Shown here: piece by piece, positions 15,331 to 23,627 of the stretch
Layout of the letters: every line of letters starts with the position of its first letter
Position numbering within the stretch: the first letter of the stretch is position 1
Assembly: GCF_937920985.1 (NCBI RefSeq)
Contig: NZ_CALDXR010000046.1
Coordinates: forward strand, 1 to 29,885
Reading direction: 5' to 3'
DNA length: 29,885 nucleotides
Source of the DNA: an uncultured Phascolarctobacterium sp.
Lineage (GTDB): Bacteria > Bacillota > Negativicutes > Acidaminococcales > Acidaminococcaceae
Notes under the pieces: generated by a model
The model's database searches: none
Seen by the model: the letters and a program-made list of their open reading frames with translations, nothing else
Told to the model about the DNA's origin: nothing
Made by a program: the position numbers and the translations under genes

Positions 15331-15702
15331 ATGGCAGAGGAAAAATCTTTATTGGAATATGTGCGCAGTCAGGCGGAGCTTACGCAGCAGGATGATAAAA
15401 AACAGCAGACTTTGCAGGAAGCTCATACACACGCTCACAACCATCCTAATAAGAAGAAGGTTGTCAACCGCCTGGCACGCATTGAAGGACATGTGCGTTC
15501 TATCAAGACTATGGTAGATAACGACAGGGATTGCTCGGAGGTACTGATTCAGATAGCTGCGGTGCGCAAAGCGCTGGATAATACAGCCAAAGTTATCCTG
15601 AAGGACCACTTGGAGCATTGCATTTTTCATGCTATCGAAAAAGGTGAGGGCAGCAAAAGCCTGGAGGATTTTGAAGTGGCCATTGACCAATATCTGCGCT
15701 GA
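15331..15702 (+). CDS. CsoR/RcnR-family metal-sensing repressor
   Basis: This 123-residue protein belongs to the CsoR/RcnR (DUF156) family of all-helical repressors that release DNA on binding metal. The core runs from VVNRLARIEGHVRSIKTM through DHLEHC. The metal ligands Cys68, His93 and Cys97 match the Cys-His-Cys set of copper sensors (CsoR), which points to Cu(I). The N-terminal extension holds HTHAHNH (32-38), so additional or different metal binding is possible. The ATG at 15331 is preferred over upstream in-frame codons that run into the preceding terminator. No copper ATPase or chaperone gene is adjacent, so its target is elsewhere or is the diverging neighbourhood. Confidence 0.85.
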   Translation: MAEEKSLLEYVRSQAELTQQDDKKQQTLQEAHTHAHNHPNKKKVVNRLARIEGHVRSIKTMVDNDRDCSEVLIQIAAVRKALDNTAKVILKDHLEHCIFHAIEKGEGSKSLEDFEVAIDQYLR

Positions 15703-15712
15703 AGTTAAAAAA

Positions 15713-15738
15713 ACTGCACGTTAAGAACGTGCAGTCTT
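15713..15738. terminator. Bidirectional terminator between the CsoR-like and MATE genes
   Basis: ACTGCACGTT (15713-15722) pairs with AACGTGCAGT (15726-15735) around a 3-nt loop. A-run upstream, T-rich tail downstream; it separates converging genes. Confidence 0.85.
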
Positions 15739-15746
15739 GTTTGAGA

Positions 15747-17057
15747 TTACGCCAAAGCTACTCTTTGCTGCAGCTTGGGAACAAAAAACAGTAAAAAGCT
15801 GCTGCGAGCAATATAGAAGATGAGGAAGGCCAGCCACAGGCCGATGTTGCCATAAAGCGGAATGAGTGTAAAGTAGGCGGTAAGGTAACAGCCTGCTGTA
15901 AGCAGCATGGAGATGCAGATAGGCTTGGTGTAGAGCGCACCATTGAATACGCCGTAGTAGACGATACCGAGTGCGCTGATAAGCGGGAAGAAGGCTATAA
16001 ACAAATCGTACTGCTGCGCCGTGGCAATAACGCTGTGCAGATTGGTGAAGCAGCCAAGAATGGCGTGACGGCAGCAATAATAGCCAACTGTTTGCAGCAG
16101 GCCGAAGCCGATGGCCCAGATAAAGCTGATGCGCAGCGTATCATTGAGCATGGAGCGGTCGTGCTCGCCGAAGGCAATGCCGGAATAGATGGCACCTGCC
16201 TGCGAAAGGCCGGTCAGAATATCGCCCATAATGAACTGTATCTGGAACAGAATAGAATTAGCGGCCAAAAGCTCACCGCCGAAGGCTGAGCTTTGATGCA
16301 TAAAGCTATTGACCATGATAATCATGCAGAACATACGCACGGTGAGATGCGAACCGCACTGCAGCATCTGACGGCAGGTGGGACCGGAAAAGATTTTTCG
16401 CAGTGGAACTGCTGTCAGCGGCAGGGGCTTGTGCTTGGCGTAAAAGTACAGGACGGCCAGAAAGCCGGTAATATTGGCGATGCAGGTGGCAGCAGCAACG
16501 CCGGTTACCTCGTAATGCAATACAATGACAAAGAGTACGTCCAGCAGCAGGTTGATGACGTTGCTGGCAAGTGCGGTGAGTACCGCGATACGTACATGCA
16601 GTGTGCCGGCGAACCATCCCTGTGCTGTCTGAAAAACCAGCGTCAGCGGCATAATCCAGATGAGCATGCGATAATATTGCTCCAACATAGGCTTGGTTGC
16701 TGCGTCGGGATTGAAGAGCAGTAATGCTGTCCGCCAGATAGGCTCCTGCAAAATTACGAGCAGAAGGCCGATACCGAAGGCTGCAAGCACTCCGCGGATA
16801 AAAGCACCGGCGAGCAGCTTGGGATCGTGCTGACCTAAGGCCTGCGCTGCAAAGCCGCTGGTGGAGATTTTCAAAAAGCCGAAGAGCCAATAAACGGTGC
16901 TGAAGATAACAGCACCCAGCGAAACAGCGTTGATATAGGTATAATTGCCAAGATGACCTACAACTGCTGTGTCGACTGCGCCCATAAGCGAGGCCGCCAT
17001 TGTAGAAAAGGTAAAGGGAAGACTTGTTTTTATAAACTTCATGTGAGATAATTTCAT
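15747..17057 (-). CDS. MATE-family efflux transporter
   Basis: This 436-residue inner-membrane protein has about 12 hydrophobic helices in two halves. It belongs to the MATE exporters (DinF-like branch), which expel drugs or metabolites in exchange for Na+ or H+. N-terminal hallmarks are SLMGAVDTAVVGHLG and FGFLKISTSGFAAQALG. The second half repeats the pattern (GGELLAANSILFQIQF). The ATG at 17057 has a weak GGTG-type SD; the ATG at 17042 (MKFIKTSLPF) is an alternative. It is transcribed opposite to both neighbours, so it forms its own unit. The substrate is not predictable. Confidence 0.9.
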   Translation of the reverse strand: MKLSHMKFIKTSLPFTFSTMAASLMGAVDTAVVGHLGNYTYINAVSLGAVIFSTVYWLFGFLKISTSGFAAQALGQHDPKLLAGAFIRGVLAAFGIGLLLVILQEPIWRTALLLFNPDAATKPMLEQYYRMLIWIMPLTLVFQTAQGWFAGTLHVRIAVLTALASNVINLLLDVLFVIVLHYEVTGVAAATCIANITGFLAVLYFYAKHKPLPLTAVPLRKIFSGPTCRQMLQCGSHLTVRMFCMIIMVNSFMHQSSAFGGELLAANSILFQIQFIMGDILTGLSQAGAIYSGIAFGEHDRSMLNDTLRISFIWAIGFGLLQTVGYYCCRHAILGCFTNLHSVIATAQQYDLFIAFFPLISALGIVYYGVFNGALYTKPICISMLLTAGCYLTAYFTLIPLYGNIGLWLAFLIFYIARSSFLLFFVPKLQQRVALA

Positions 17058-17204
17058 TGCTGCACCACATTCCTATTAAATTTCTTGCAACACTATGATA
17101 ACCCCCTGCGGGGGATAATGTCAATAGGAACTATTATCGTTAATAGTATTTTTCTTATAAATTTCACATTACATCTGTGTTTTTGTTTAAAAGAAGGGAT
17201 ACCT

Positions 17205-18218
17205 ATGTCTATTCTGCCGATTTTCATACCGCATGCAGGCTGTCCGCATCAATGCGTCTTTTGTAACCAAAAGACGATTAGCGGACAGAAGCTGGCTGCT
17301 GTCGCAGGTGCCAAGGAACAGCTTGCGCGCTGGCGCAGCTGGCTGCGTCCGAGCACTGCCAACGAGGCGGCGTTTTACGGCGGCAGCTTTACCGGCCTGC
17401 CCCTGGAGCTGCAGGAGGAGCTGCTGGCGCTGACGGACGCATTGCTTGCCGAAGGCTTTATCGGCAGTGTGCGCCTTTCGACACGCCCGGACTATATGGA
17501 TGAAGAACGCTTGCAGCTTTTGCAGCGTCACGGTGTGCGCCTGGTGGAGCTTGGTGTGCAGTCGCTTGATGACAGAGTGCTGGCGGCAGCGGAGCGCGGC
17601 CACACGGCGGCGCAGGTGGCGCCGGCGGTGGCGCTTTTAAAACGCTTCGGCTTTCAAGTCGGCCTGCAGCTGATGGTGGGCATGCCCGAGCAAAGCTTTG
17701 ACAGCGTGCAGGAAACAGTGCGCAAGGCGATAGCAATGCATCCTGATGTGGCGCGCATCTATCCTTTGTTAGTAATCAAGGGTACGCCGCTGGCTGCGGA
17801 CTACGCGGCGGGGCGTTTTGTACCGCTGACACTGGAGGAGGCCGTGACGCAGGCGGCCTGGGATTATCGCGAGCTGACGGAAGCAGGCGTGAATGTTATC
17901 CGCATCGGCCTGCAGCCTGATGACGAGCTGTGTGCGCCGGGCAACATTCTTGCAGGACCGTTTCACCCGGCGATGGGCGAGCTGGTGAAAAGCAGAGTGC
18001 TGCGCACCGAAGTGACGTCACAATTAGAAAAGCTGGCCGACTGCGGCGCTGTTAAAATATATTGCCCTGCGCGCCTGGAATCAAAGCTGCGCGGGCAAAA
18101 AAGCTGCAACCTGCGCTATTGGGAAGCGTGCTTCCCGGGGCTTGAGCTGCAGATAATTCAAGATAAGGCAGATGAGATAAGAGTATGTCCACATGTAAAT
18201 CCTTTGCACCAATCGTAG
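17205..18218 (+). CDS. Elp3-like radical SAM protein
   Basis: This 337-residue iron-sulfur enzyme has the radical SAM cluster motif C-x3-C-x2-C (Cys13, Cys17, Cys20 in AGCPHQCVFCNQK). GGSFTGLP and LGVQSLDD blocks follow, with a C-terminal extension of the type found in Elp3/YhcC-like proteins. This gene typically precedes smc in Firmicutes; the substrate is not established, though relatives modify tRNA. The frame is open from 17085, but AGAAGGGA just before 17205 fixes the start there and gives the usual MSILPIFIPHAGCPHQC N-terminus. The 3' end overlaps the next gene by 34 nt. The rnc gene often found upstream is replaced by the inverted MATE gene. Confidence 0.88.
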   Translation: MSILPIFIPHAGCPHQCVFCNQKTISGQKLAAVAGAKEQLARWRSWLRPSTANEAAFYGGSFTGLPLELQEELLALTDALLAEGFIGSVRLSTRPDYMDEERLQLLQRHGVRLVELGVQSLDDRVLAAAERGHTAAQVAPAVALLKRFGFQVGLQLMVGMPEQSFDSVQETVRKAIAMHPDVARIYPLLVIKGTPLAADYAAGRFVPLTLEEAVTQAAWDYRELTEAGVNVIRIGLQPDDELCAPGNILAGPFHPAMGELVKSRVLRTEVTSQLEKLADCGAVKIYCPARLESKLRGQKSCNLRYWEACFPGLELQIIQDKADEIRVCPHVNPLHQS

Positions 18219-18682
18219 ATGAGCACAGCAGAATATTGATTCTCGGTTCTATGCCGGGAATAAAATCCCTGGAGCAGCAGGAATATTACGCACATCGGCA
18301 GAACCGCTTCTGGCGTTTGCTGGCGCTGCTGCTGCAGGAGGACGTGCCGCAGGATTACAGTGCTAAGCAGGCCTTGCTGCATAAGCATCACATTGCGCTG
18401 TGGGACACGCTGGGCTATTGCGAGCGCGAGGGCAGCTTGGACAGCAGCATCAAAAACGAGGCGCCGAACGCTGTCGTTGAGCTTGCAGGCGAGCTGCCAC
18501 GTTTACAGGCAGTGGTCTGCAATGGTGGCAAGGCAGCTGCAGCCTTTAAAAAATATTTTGCCAAAAAACTGCCGCAGCAGGTGCAGGTCTTTTATCTGCC
18601 GTCGACAAGTCCGGCCAATGCGCGTTTGCGTCTGGCAGATTTGGCGGAGCGCTGGCAGGTTATTTTACAATTTTTAGCATGA
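18185..18682 (+). CDS. Hypoxanthine-DNA (deoxyinosine) glycosylase, UDG superfamily
   Basis: This 165-residue base-excision enzyme removes hypoxanthine, formed by adenine deamination, from DNA. Family motifs are GSMPGIKSLE (21-30) followed by YYAHRQNRFW (34-43) at the active site, and PSTSPANA (139-146) in the DNA-binding loop. That pattern fits the HDG branch of the uracil-DNA glycosylase superfamily rather than Mug or UDG. The start lies inside the radical SAM gene (34-nt overlap), so translation is probably coupled. SMC follows after 88 nt. Confidence 0.85.
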   Translation: MSTCKSFAPIVDEHSRILILGSMPGIKSLEQQEYYAHRQNRFWRLLALLLQEDVPQDYSAKQALLHKHHIALWDTLGYCEREGSLDSSIKNEAPNAVVELAGELPRLQAVVCNGGKAAAAFKKYFAKKLPQQVQVFYLPSTSPANARLRLADLAERWQVILQFLA

Positions 18683-18707
18683 GAGAACTTCTGCCTGGTG
18701 TAAAAAA

Positions 18708-18740
18708 ATTGTATTTTATGATACAATAAAAAGATATAAT
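18708..18740 (+). promoter_or_regulatory. AT-rich dyad and -10-like boxes before smc
   Basis: ATTGTAT (18708-18714) and ATACAAT (18721-18727) form a 7-bp inverted repeat. TATAAT follows at 18735-18740. TTGTAT inside the dyad lies 20 bp before this TATAAT, too far for a standard promoter. The site may be a weak promoter or operator for smc-ftsY. Confidence 0.35.
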
Positions 18741-18770
18741 AACTGATTTATAGAAAATGGGTGATTGCTA

Positions 18771-21700
18771 GTGCGTTTAAAGTCCTTTTCAACCTATGGC
18801 TTTAAATCCTTTGCTGATAAAACTGAATTGACCTTTGACAAGGGAATTACTGCTGTTGTCGGACCGAATGGTTCAGGCAAGAGCAATATTTCTGATGCCA
18901 TCCGTTGGGCGTTGGGCGAGCAGAGCGCCAAGTATCTGCGTGGCAGCAAGATGGAGGACGTAATTTTCTCCGGCAGCGGCAAGCGCAGAGCGTTGGGCGT
19001 AGCGGAGGTCACCATTGATTTTGATAACAGCGACAGGACGCTGCCGCTTGATTTTGAGCAGGTAAGCCTGACGCGCCGCATATTCCGCAGCGGTGACAGC
19101 GAATATGCGATTAACAAGAAAAGCTGCCGCCTGAAGGATATTATCGACCTGATGGCGGATACCGGCCTTGGTAAGGGCTCCATGTCCATTATCGGCCAAA
19201 ATAAAATTGATGAGGTCTTGAACAGCCGTCCCGAGGACAGACGCAGTCTGTTCGAAGAGGCGGCAGGCATTGCCAAATACCGCCTGCGCAAAAAGGACGC
19301 GGTGCGCAAGCTGGACGATACGGCCAACAACCTTACGCGTATCAACGATATCCGCAGTGAGGTAGATGCACAGGTAGAGCCTTTGGCGCAGGCTGCAGCC
19401 AAAACGCAGCAGTTCAATGAGCTGAGCGAAGCGCTGCGCCGTTGTCGTCTTTCCGTGCTTTTGCGCCGCCTTGATGCGATGGAGGACACAGGCAATGAGC
19501 TGTTGGCGAAAAAGCAGGCGGCTGAAGCTGCCTACTCCGAGCAGGCGGCAAAGGTCGGCAGCATGCAGGCCGAGGCCGTAAAGGTGCAGCAGGAGCTGGA
19601 TAAGCTGGCTGAGGCTTATAATAAATTACAGGATGATATCAAAAACCGCGAGACTGCTTTGGAAAAGCTGCGCGGTGACCAGAAGGTGCTTGATGAACGT
19701 GTCAGCCAGAACGAAAAGGCCGGCGAACGCCTGGTGCAGCGCAACGAGCGCCTGGAGCAGCAGGTGAAGGAGCAGGAAGCAAGAATGCAGGAGCTGGCAG
19801 CAGAGTATGATGCTGTCGAAAAAAGGCATACTGTGGCCGATGGCGCTGTCAAGCAGCTGCAGGCGCAGCGTGACGAGCAGAGCGCCAAGCTGGAGGAAGC
19901 GAAGCGCAGCGACGAGCAGGCGCAGTCACAGTTCTTCAGTGGCATGCAGGAGCTGATTAGGCTGCGTAACGAGCTGCATAACCTGGAGCAGGAGCAGGAG
20001 CAGCGCGCACGTCGCCGCGATGCTTTGAAAAAGAGCATCGAAGAGGCGGAAGCTGCAGACCGTCAGGCACAGGAGCAGTACAACAGCCTGCTGGAGCAGC
20101 AGTCGCAGTGTACGCACGGCCTGGAGCTGGTGCGCAGGCAGGGCGAGGAGCTGCGCAGTGCCTATGATGCAGGGCAAAAGGAGCTGCAGGCTGTACGCAG
20201 CAGTCAGCAGCAGTGCCAGCGTCAGCTGACGGCGGCCGAAACACGCGAGCAGAGCTTAAAGCGTCTGCAGCAGAGCTACGAGGGCTTCAGCTACGGCATC
20301 AAAGCGGTGCTGAAGGCGCAGGAGCCTTGGCGTGAGCAGGTTGTAGGTGTGGCAGCGGAGCTGCTGCAGGTGGAAGATAAATATGTCGCTGCTATTGAAA
20401 CAGCGTTGGGCGAGGGAGCGCAGAACCTGGTGATGCGCTCGGCCAATGCGGCGAAGGAAGCGATAGCCTTTTTGAAGCGTACTGGTAGCGGACGTGCAAC
20501 CTTTCTGCCGCTGGATACCGTACAGCGTCGCAGCCCTAACCACGAGGAGGAAGCACTGGCGAAGCTGCCGGGAATTCTTGGCTATGCGGTTGATTTAATC
20601 GGCTTCAAGCCTGAGGCTGAAAATGCGGTACGCTTCTTGCTGGGCAGAGTGCTGATTGCCGAAAACATTGATGCTGCCTTGGCTGCGGCAAAGGCCGGTC
20701 GCTATCGTCTGCGCGTGGTTACGCTGGACGGAGACGTAGTCAACGCCGGCGGCAGTATGAGCGGCGGCAGCAAAAAACATAAGGAAGGCTATTTGAGCCG
20801 TAATGTAGAAATTGCGCAGGCAGCAGCGCAGGTGAAGCAGCTGCATGCCGAAATGCTTGGCTGGCAGGAAAAGCTGGAGGAGCTGGAGGGAGCCGAAGGA
20901 AAGCAGAAGGAGCAGCTGCAGCAGCTGGCAGCAGAGCTTCGTCAGCAGCAATTGAAGGCAGACAGGCTCAAGCTGAACCTGGAGCAGGTGCAGCAACAGA
21001 AGACGCGTGATAACGAGCGCTTGCTGCTGCTTTTGGATGACCGCAGCAATATCACCGCTGCCTATATGGCAAGCCGTGATAAGGTGAAGGAGCTGCGCGC
21101 AGCAGTTGCGGAGCGAGAGGGACAGGATACCCAGGCTAAGGAGCTTTTGGATAGCCTGAAAAAGGAAATTGCCAAATACGGCAGTGCGGTCACCGCCTTG
21201 GATAACCAGCTGCAGGATGCCCAAATTACGCTGCAGACCTCTGCTGCACGCACGCAGGACATCACCAAGGCTATGCACAGCCTGGATCAGGATACACTGC
21301 GGCTGCAGGAGGAGATTGCTGCCAATGGCAGGGAGCAGGAGCGCAGACAGCAGGAAATTGCCGACTGCGATGTGCAAAAGCAGAAGCTGCAGCAGCAAAG
21401 CGACGAGCTGCTGGCACAGCTGCAGCAGATTTTGGGCGGCAAGGATGACTTCGCCCAGGAGCGCGGCGACCTGGTGGATAAGCAGCAGGAGATAGAACAA
21501 GCGCTGACAGGATTGCGCAAGCAGGTGAACGACAGTGAAGCGCTGCTGAAGCAGACGGAGCTGGATTTGGCAAGGCACGAAAGCAGCTGCGGCCATATCC
21601 GGGAGCAGCTAGAGCAGGATTATCAGCTGGATGAGGCGGCGGCGCGCAGTCAGGATTTACCTGAGCTGCAGGCAATGGAGCTGCCGGAGCTGCAAAAGCA

Positions 21701-22340
21701 GGAAAGCCAGCTGACGCTGCAGATTGCGGACCTGGGACCGATAAATGCGGCAGCGATTGAAGAATACAACGCAGTGAAGGAGCGCAGCGAATTCCTGCGT
21801 AAGCAATATGACGATTTGTGCACAGCAAAGGACAATCTGGAGGCGGTCATCGCGGAAATCAACAGCGGTATGACCAAGCGCTTCAAGGAAGCCTTTGCCC
21901 AGATCAACGAATACTTTGCGCAATGCTATGTCAAAATCTTTGGCGGCGGTACGGCAGTGCTGCGGCTCACCGAGCCGGATAATCTGCTGGATTCCGGTAT
22001 CGATATCGACGTTCAGCCACCCGGTAAAAAGCTGCAGAGCCTGTACCTGATGAGCGGCGGCGAAAGAGCGCTGACGGTTATCGCGCTGCTCTTTGCTCTT
22101 TTGAGCTATCAGCCATCGCCGTTCTGTATCCTGGACGAAATTGACGCGCCTTTGGATGATGCCAATATCCAGCGTTTTGCCGATTTCCTGCGTGATTATG
22201 CAAATAATACGCAGTTTATCGTAATTACGCACCGCAAGGGAACGATGGAATGCGCTGATATCATGTATGGCGTAACTATGGAAGAATCCGGTGTTTCTAA
22301 ACTATTATCCGTAAAAATAAATGCAAAGGAGAATGAATAA
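18771..22340 (+). CDS. smc: Chromosome segregation protein SMC
   Basis: SMC is the ATPase of the bacterial condensin complex (with ScpA and ScpB) that organises and segregates the chromosome. The 1189-residue protein has the standard architecture. An N-terminal head carries Walker A GPNGSGKS (31-38). Long Gln/Glu/Ala-rich coiled coils flank a hinge at about 510-660 (ending LDGDVVNAGGSMSGGS). The C-terminal head has signature LMSGGERAL (about 1093-1101) and Walker B CILDEIDAPLDD (about 1119-1130). The GTG at 18771 is chosen because GGTGAT (18760-18765) is a good SD for it; the TTG at 18765 overlaps that SD. ftsY starts on the last base of the stop codon, the usual smc-ftsY arrangement. Confidence 0.96.
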   Translation: MRLKSFSTYGFKSFADKTELTFDKGITAVVGPNGSGKSNISDAIRWALGEQSAKYLRGSKMEDVIFSGSGKRRALGVAEVTIDFDNSDRTLPLDFEQVSLTRRIFRSGDSEYAINKKSCRLKDIIDLMADTGLGKGSMSIIGQNKIDEVLNSRPEDRRSLFEEAAGIAKYRLRKKDAVRKLDDTANNLTRINDIRSEVDAQVEPLAQAAAKTQQFNELSEALRRCRLSVLLRRLDAMEDTGNELLAKKQAAEAAYSEQAAKVGSMQAEAVKVQQELDKLAEAYNKLQDDIKNRETALEKLRGDQKVLDERVSQNEKAGERLVQRNERLEQQVKEQEARMQELAAEYDAVEKRHTVADGAVKQLQAQRDEQSAKLEEAKRSDEQAQSQFFSGMQELIRLRNELHNLEQEQEQRARRRDALKKSIEEAEAADRQAQEQYNSLLEQQSQCTHGLELVRRQGEELRSAYDAGQKELQAVRSSQQQCQRQLTAAETREQSLKRLQQSYEGFSYGIKAVLKAQEPWREQVVGVAAELLQVEDKYVAAIETALGEGAQNLVMRSANAAKEAIAFLKRTGSGRATFLPLDTVQRRSPNHEEEALAKLPGILGYAVDLIGFKPEAENAVRFLLGRVLIAENIDAALAAAKAGRYRLRVVTLDGDVVNAGGSMSGGSKKHKEGYLSRNVEIAQAAAQVKQLHAEMLGWQEKLEELEGAEGKQKEQLQQLAAELRQQQLKADRLKLNLEQVQQQKTRDNERLLLLLDDRSNITAAYMASRDKVKELRAAVAEREGQDTQAKELLDSLKKEIAKYGSAVTALDNQLQDAQITLQTSAARTQDITKAMHSLDQDTLRLQEEIAANGREQERRQQEIADCDVQKQKLQQQSDELLAQLQQILGGKDDFAQERGDLVDKQQEIEQALTGLRKQVNDSEALLKQTELDLARHESSCGHIREQLEQDYQLDEAAARSQDLPELQAMELPELQKQESQLTLQIADLGPINAAAIEEYNAVKERSEFLRKQYDDLCTAKDNLEAVIAEINSGMTKRFKEAFAQINEYFAQCYVKIFGGGTAVLRLTEPDNLLDSGIDIDVQPPGKKLQSLYLMSGGERALTVIALLFALLSYQPSPFCILDEIDAPLDDANIQRFADFLRDYANNTQFIVITHRKGTMECADIMYGVTMEESGVSKLLSVKINAKENE

Positions 22341-23257
22341 TGGGATTTTTTGAGCGTTTAAAGGAAGGCCTTTCGAAAACAAGACGCAACTTTACTGACC
22401 GCATTCAGGAGCTTGTAGGCCTGTCTGCAACGATTGACGATGACTTTCTCGATGAGCTGGAAATGATTCTGCTTTCTGCGGACGTAGGCGTAAAAACTAC
22501 GGAAAAGCTGATCGACGCAGTGCGTAAGGCTGCGAAGAAAAAGGAAATCAACGGTACCGAGGATGTTATTCCCTTTCTGAAAAAATATATGGCAGAGATG
22601 CTGGCAGACAGCGGCCAACGTACACGTATCGGTGCTAAACCGACTGTTATCCTGGTTGTTGGCGTTAATGGCGTAGGTAAGACCACTACTATCGGCAAGC
22701 TGGCAAATTACTTCACCCTGTTCAAATACAAGGTTGTTCTGGCAGCAGGCGACACCTTCCGTGCCGCAGCAGGTGAGCAGCTGCAGATTTGGGGTGAACG
22801 CGCGCATTGCGACGTTATCCGCCATGCAGAAGGTGCCGACCCGGCGGCAGTTGTTTTTGATGCTATGAAGGCCGCTATTGCGCGCAAGGCCGATATTCTT
22901 TTTATTGATACTGCAGGACGTTTGCATAACAAGGCTAACCTGATGAACGAGCTAGAAAAAATCCACCGTATTATCAAACGCGAAATTCCCGAAGCTCCGC
23001 ATGAAACCTTCCTGGTTCTGGACGCTACTACCGGTCAGAATGCAATCAATCAGGCTAAGGTGTTCATGGAAACCGCTAAGGTTACCGGCGTTGTACTCAC
23101 AAAGCTTGACGGCACTGCTAAGGGCGGCGTGGTTGTGGCAATTAAGGAAGAGCTGGGCCTGCCGGTTAAATGGATCGGCGTAGGCGAAGGCATTATGGAC
23201 TTCCGCCCCTTTGAGCCGGATAAGTTTGTAGAAGCGCTGTTTGACAGCGGCAAATAA
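22340..23257 (+). CDS. ftsY: Signal recognition particle receptor FtsY
   Basis: FtsY is the membrane-associated GTPase that receives SRP-ribosome complexes and passes nascent membrane proteins to SecYEG. The 305-residue protein is the short form: it lacks the acidic A domain of E. coli FtsY and begins with an amphipathic MGFFERLKEGLSKTR that can bind lipid. The NG domain shows G1 GVNGVGKT (108-115), then AAGDTFRAAAGEQL, DTAGRLHNKANLM, TKLDGTAKGG and GVGEGIMDFRPF. The ATG shares one base with the smc stop, and GGAG lies just before it. Confidence 0.96.
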   Translation: MGFFERLKEGLSKTRRNFTDRIQELVGLSATIDDDFLDELEMILLSADVGVKTTEKLIDAVRKAAKKKEINGTEDVIPFLKKYMAEMLADSGQRTRIGAKPTVILVVGVNGVGKTTTIGKLANYFTLFKYKVVLAAGDTFRAAAGEQLQIWGERAHCDVIRHAEGADPAAVVFDAMKAAIARKADILFIDTAGRLHNKANLMNELEKIHRIIKREIPEAPHETFLVLDATTGQNAINQAKVFMETAKVTGVVLTKLDGTAKGGVVVAIKEELGLPVKWIGVGEGIMDFRPFEPDKFVEALFDSGK

Positions 23258-23310
23258 GAGGCTGCTTGCAGCCGACAGGCGTTGCGGCCTGGCTTATATT
23301 AACATAGTAG

Positions 23311-23356
23311 AAAATCTCCCGAGCTGCGTTTGGCAGCGTGCGGGAGATTTTTTTGT
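23311..23356 (+). terminator. Terminator of the smc-ftsY transcript
   Basis: AAAATCTCCCG (23311-23321) pairs with CGGGAGATTTT (23341-23351), with an inner GCTGC/GCAGC stem, followed by a long T-run. Confidence 0.92.
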
Positions 23357-23364
23357 GCTGGCGT

Positions 23365-23392
23365 AAAAAAGCCGTTCGCGGCAGCGAACGGC
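23365..23392 (-). terminator. Terminator of the rpnB locus
   Basis: On the minus strand GCCGTTCGC (23392-23384) pairs with GCGAACGGC (23379-23371) around a 4-nt loop, then a run of six U's (23370-23365). An identical hairpin ends the rpnC locus at 25744-25772. Confidence 0.85.
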
Positions 23393-23425
23393 GGTGGTGG
23401 TAGTGAATTTTTAGTTATAGGTTGA

Positions 23426-23605
23426 CTATTCTTGTTCAGCCTTCAGCTTTTCAATCTGTTCGATAGAAAGAGTAGTAGCTTCAGAGATAAACTGCACTGA
23501 GTATCCCATATTTAACATGCGCTTAGCGATTTCAGTTCTTGCTTCAGCTCTACCTTCAGCCCTACCTTCACGTCTTGCATCTGACATAAGGGGAGTTAAA
23601 AGCAT
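23426..23605 (-). CDS. Stand-alone Rpn C-terminal tail ORF, rpnB locus
   Basis: This encodes 59 residues (MLLTPLMSDARREGRAEGRA to LSIEQIEKLKAEQE), equivalent to the last 60 residues of an Rpn nuclease without the catalytic domain. The ATG lies 22 nt after the rpnB stop in a different frame, with GAGG 9 nt before it. A GTG at 23620 is an in-frame alternative. The sequence around the start repeats the one around the internal ATG of rpnB (AAGCTTGATA through ATGCTTTTA), so the ORF arose by duplication of the gene's 3' end. The tail differs clearly from the one still fused to rpnB and ends more like the rpnC tails. It is either a dedicated RpnS-like inhibitor or a silent tail cassette. Sequence alone cannot decide, but the frame is intact. 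Confidence 0.55.
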   Translation of the reverse strand: MLLTPLMSDARREGRAEGRAEARTEIAKRMLNMGYSVQFISEATTLSIEQIEKLKAEQE

Positions 23606-23627
23606 AATTTCCCGCCTCACTTTCTTA

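Noticed and set aside
20595..21596. Long antisense ORF of 333 codons within smc
   Set aside because: It mirrors the Gln/Leu/Ala-rich coiled-coil codons of smc and has no SD or family features.
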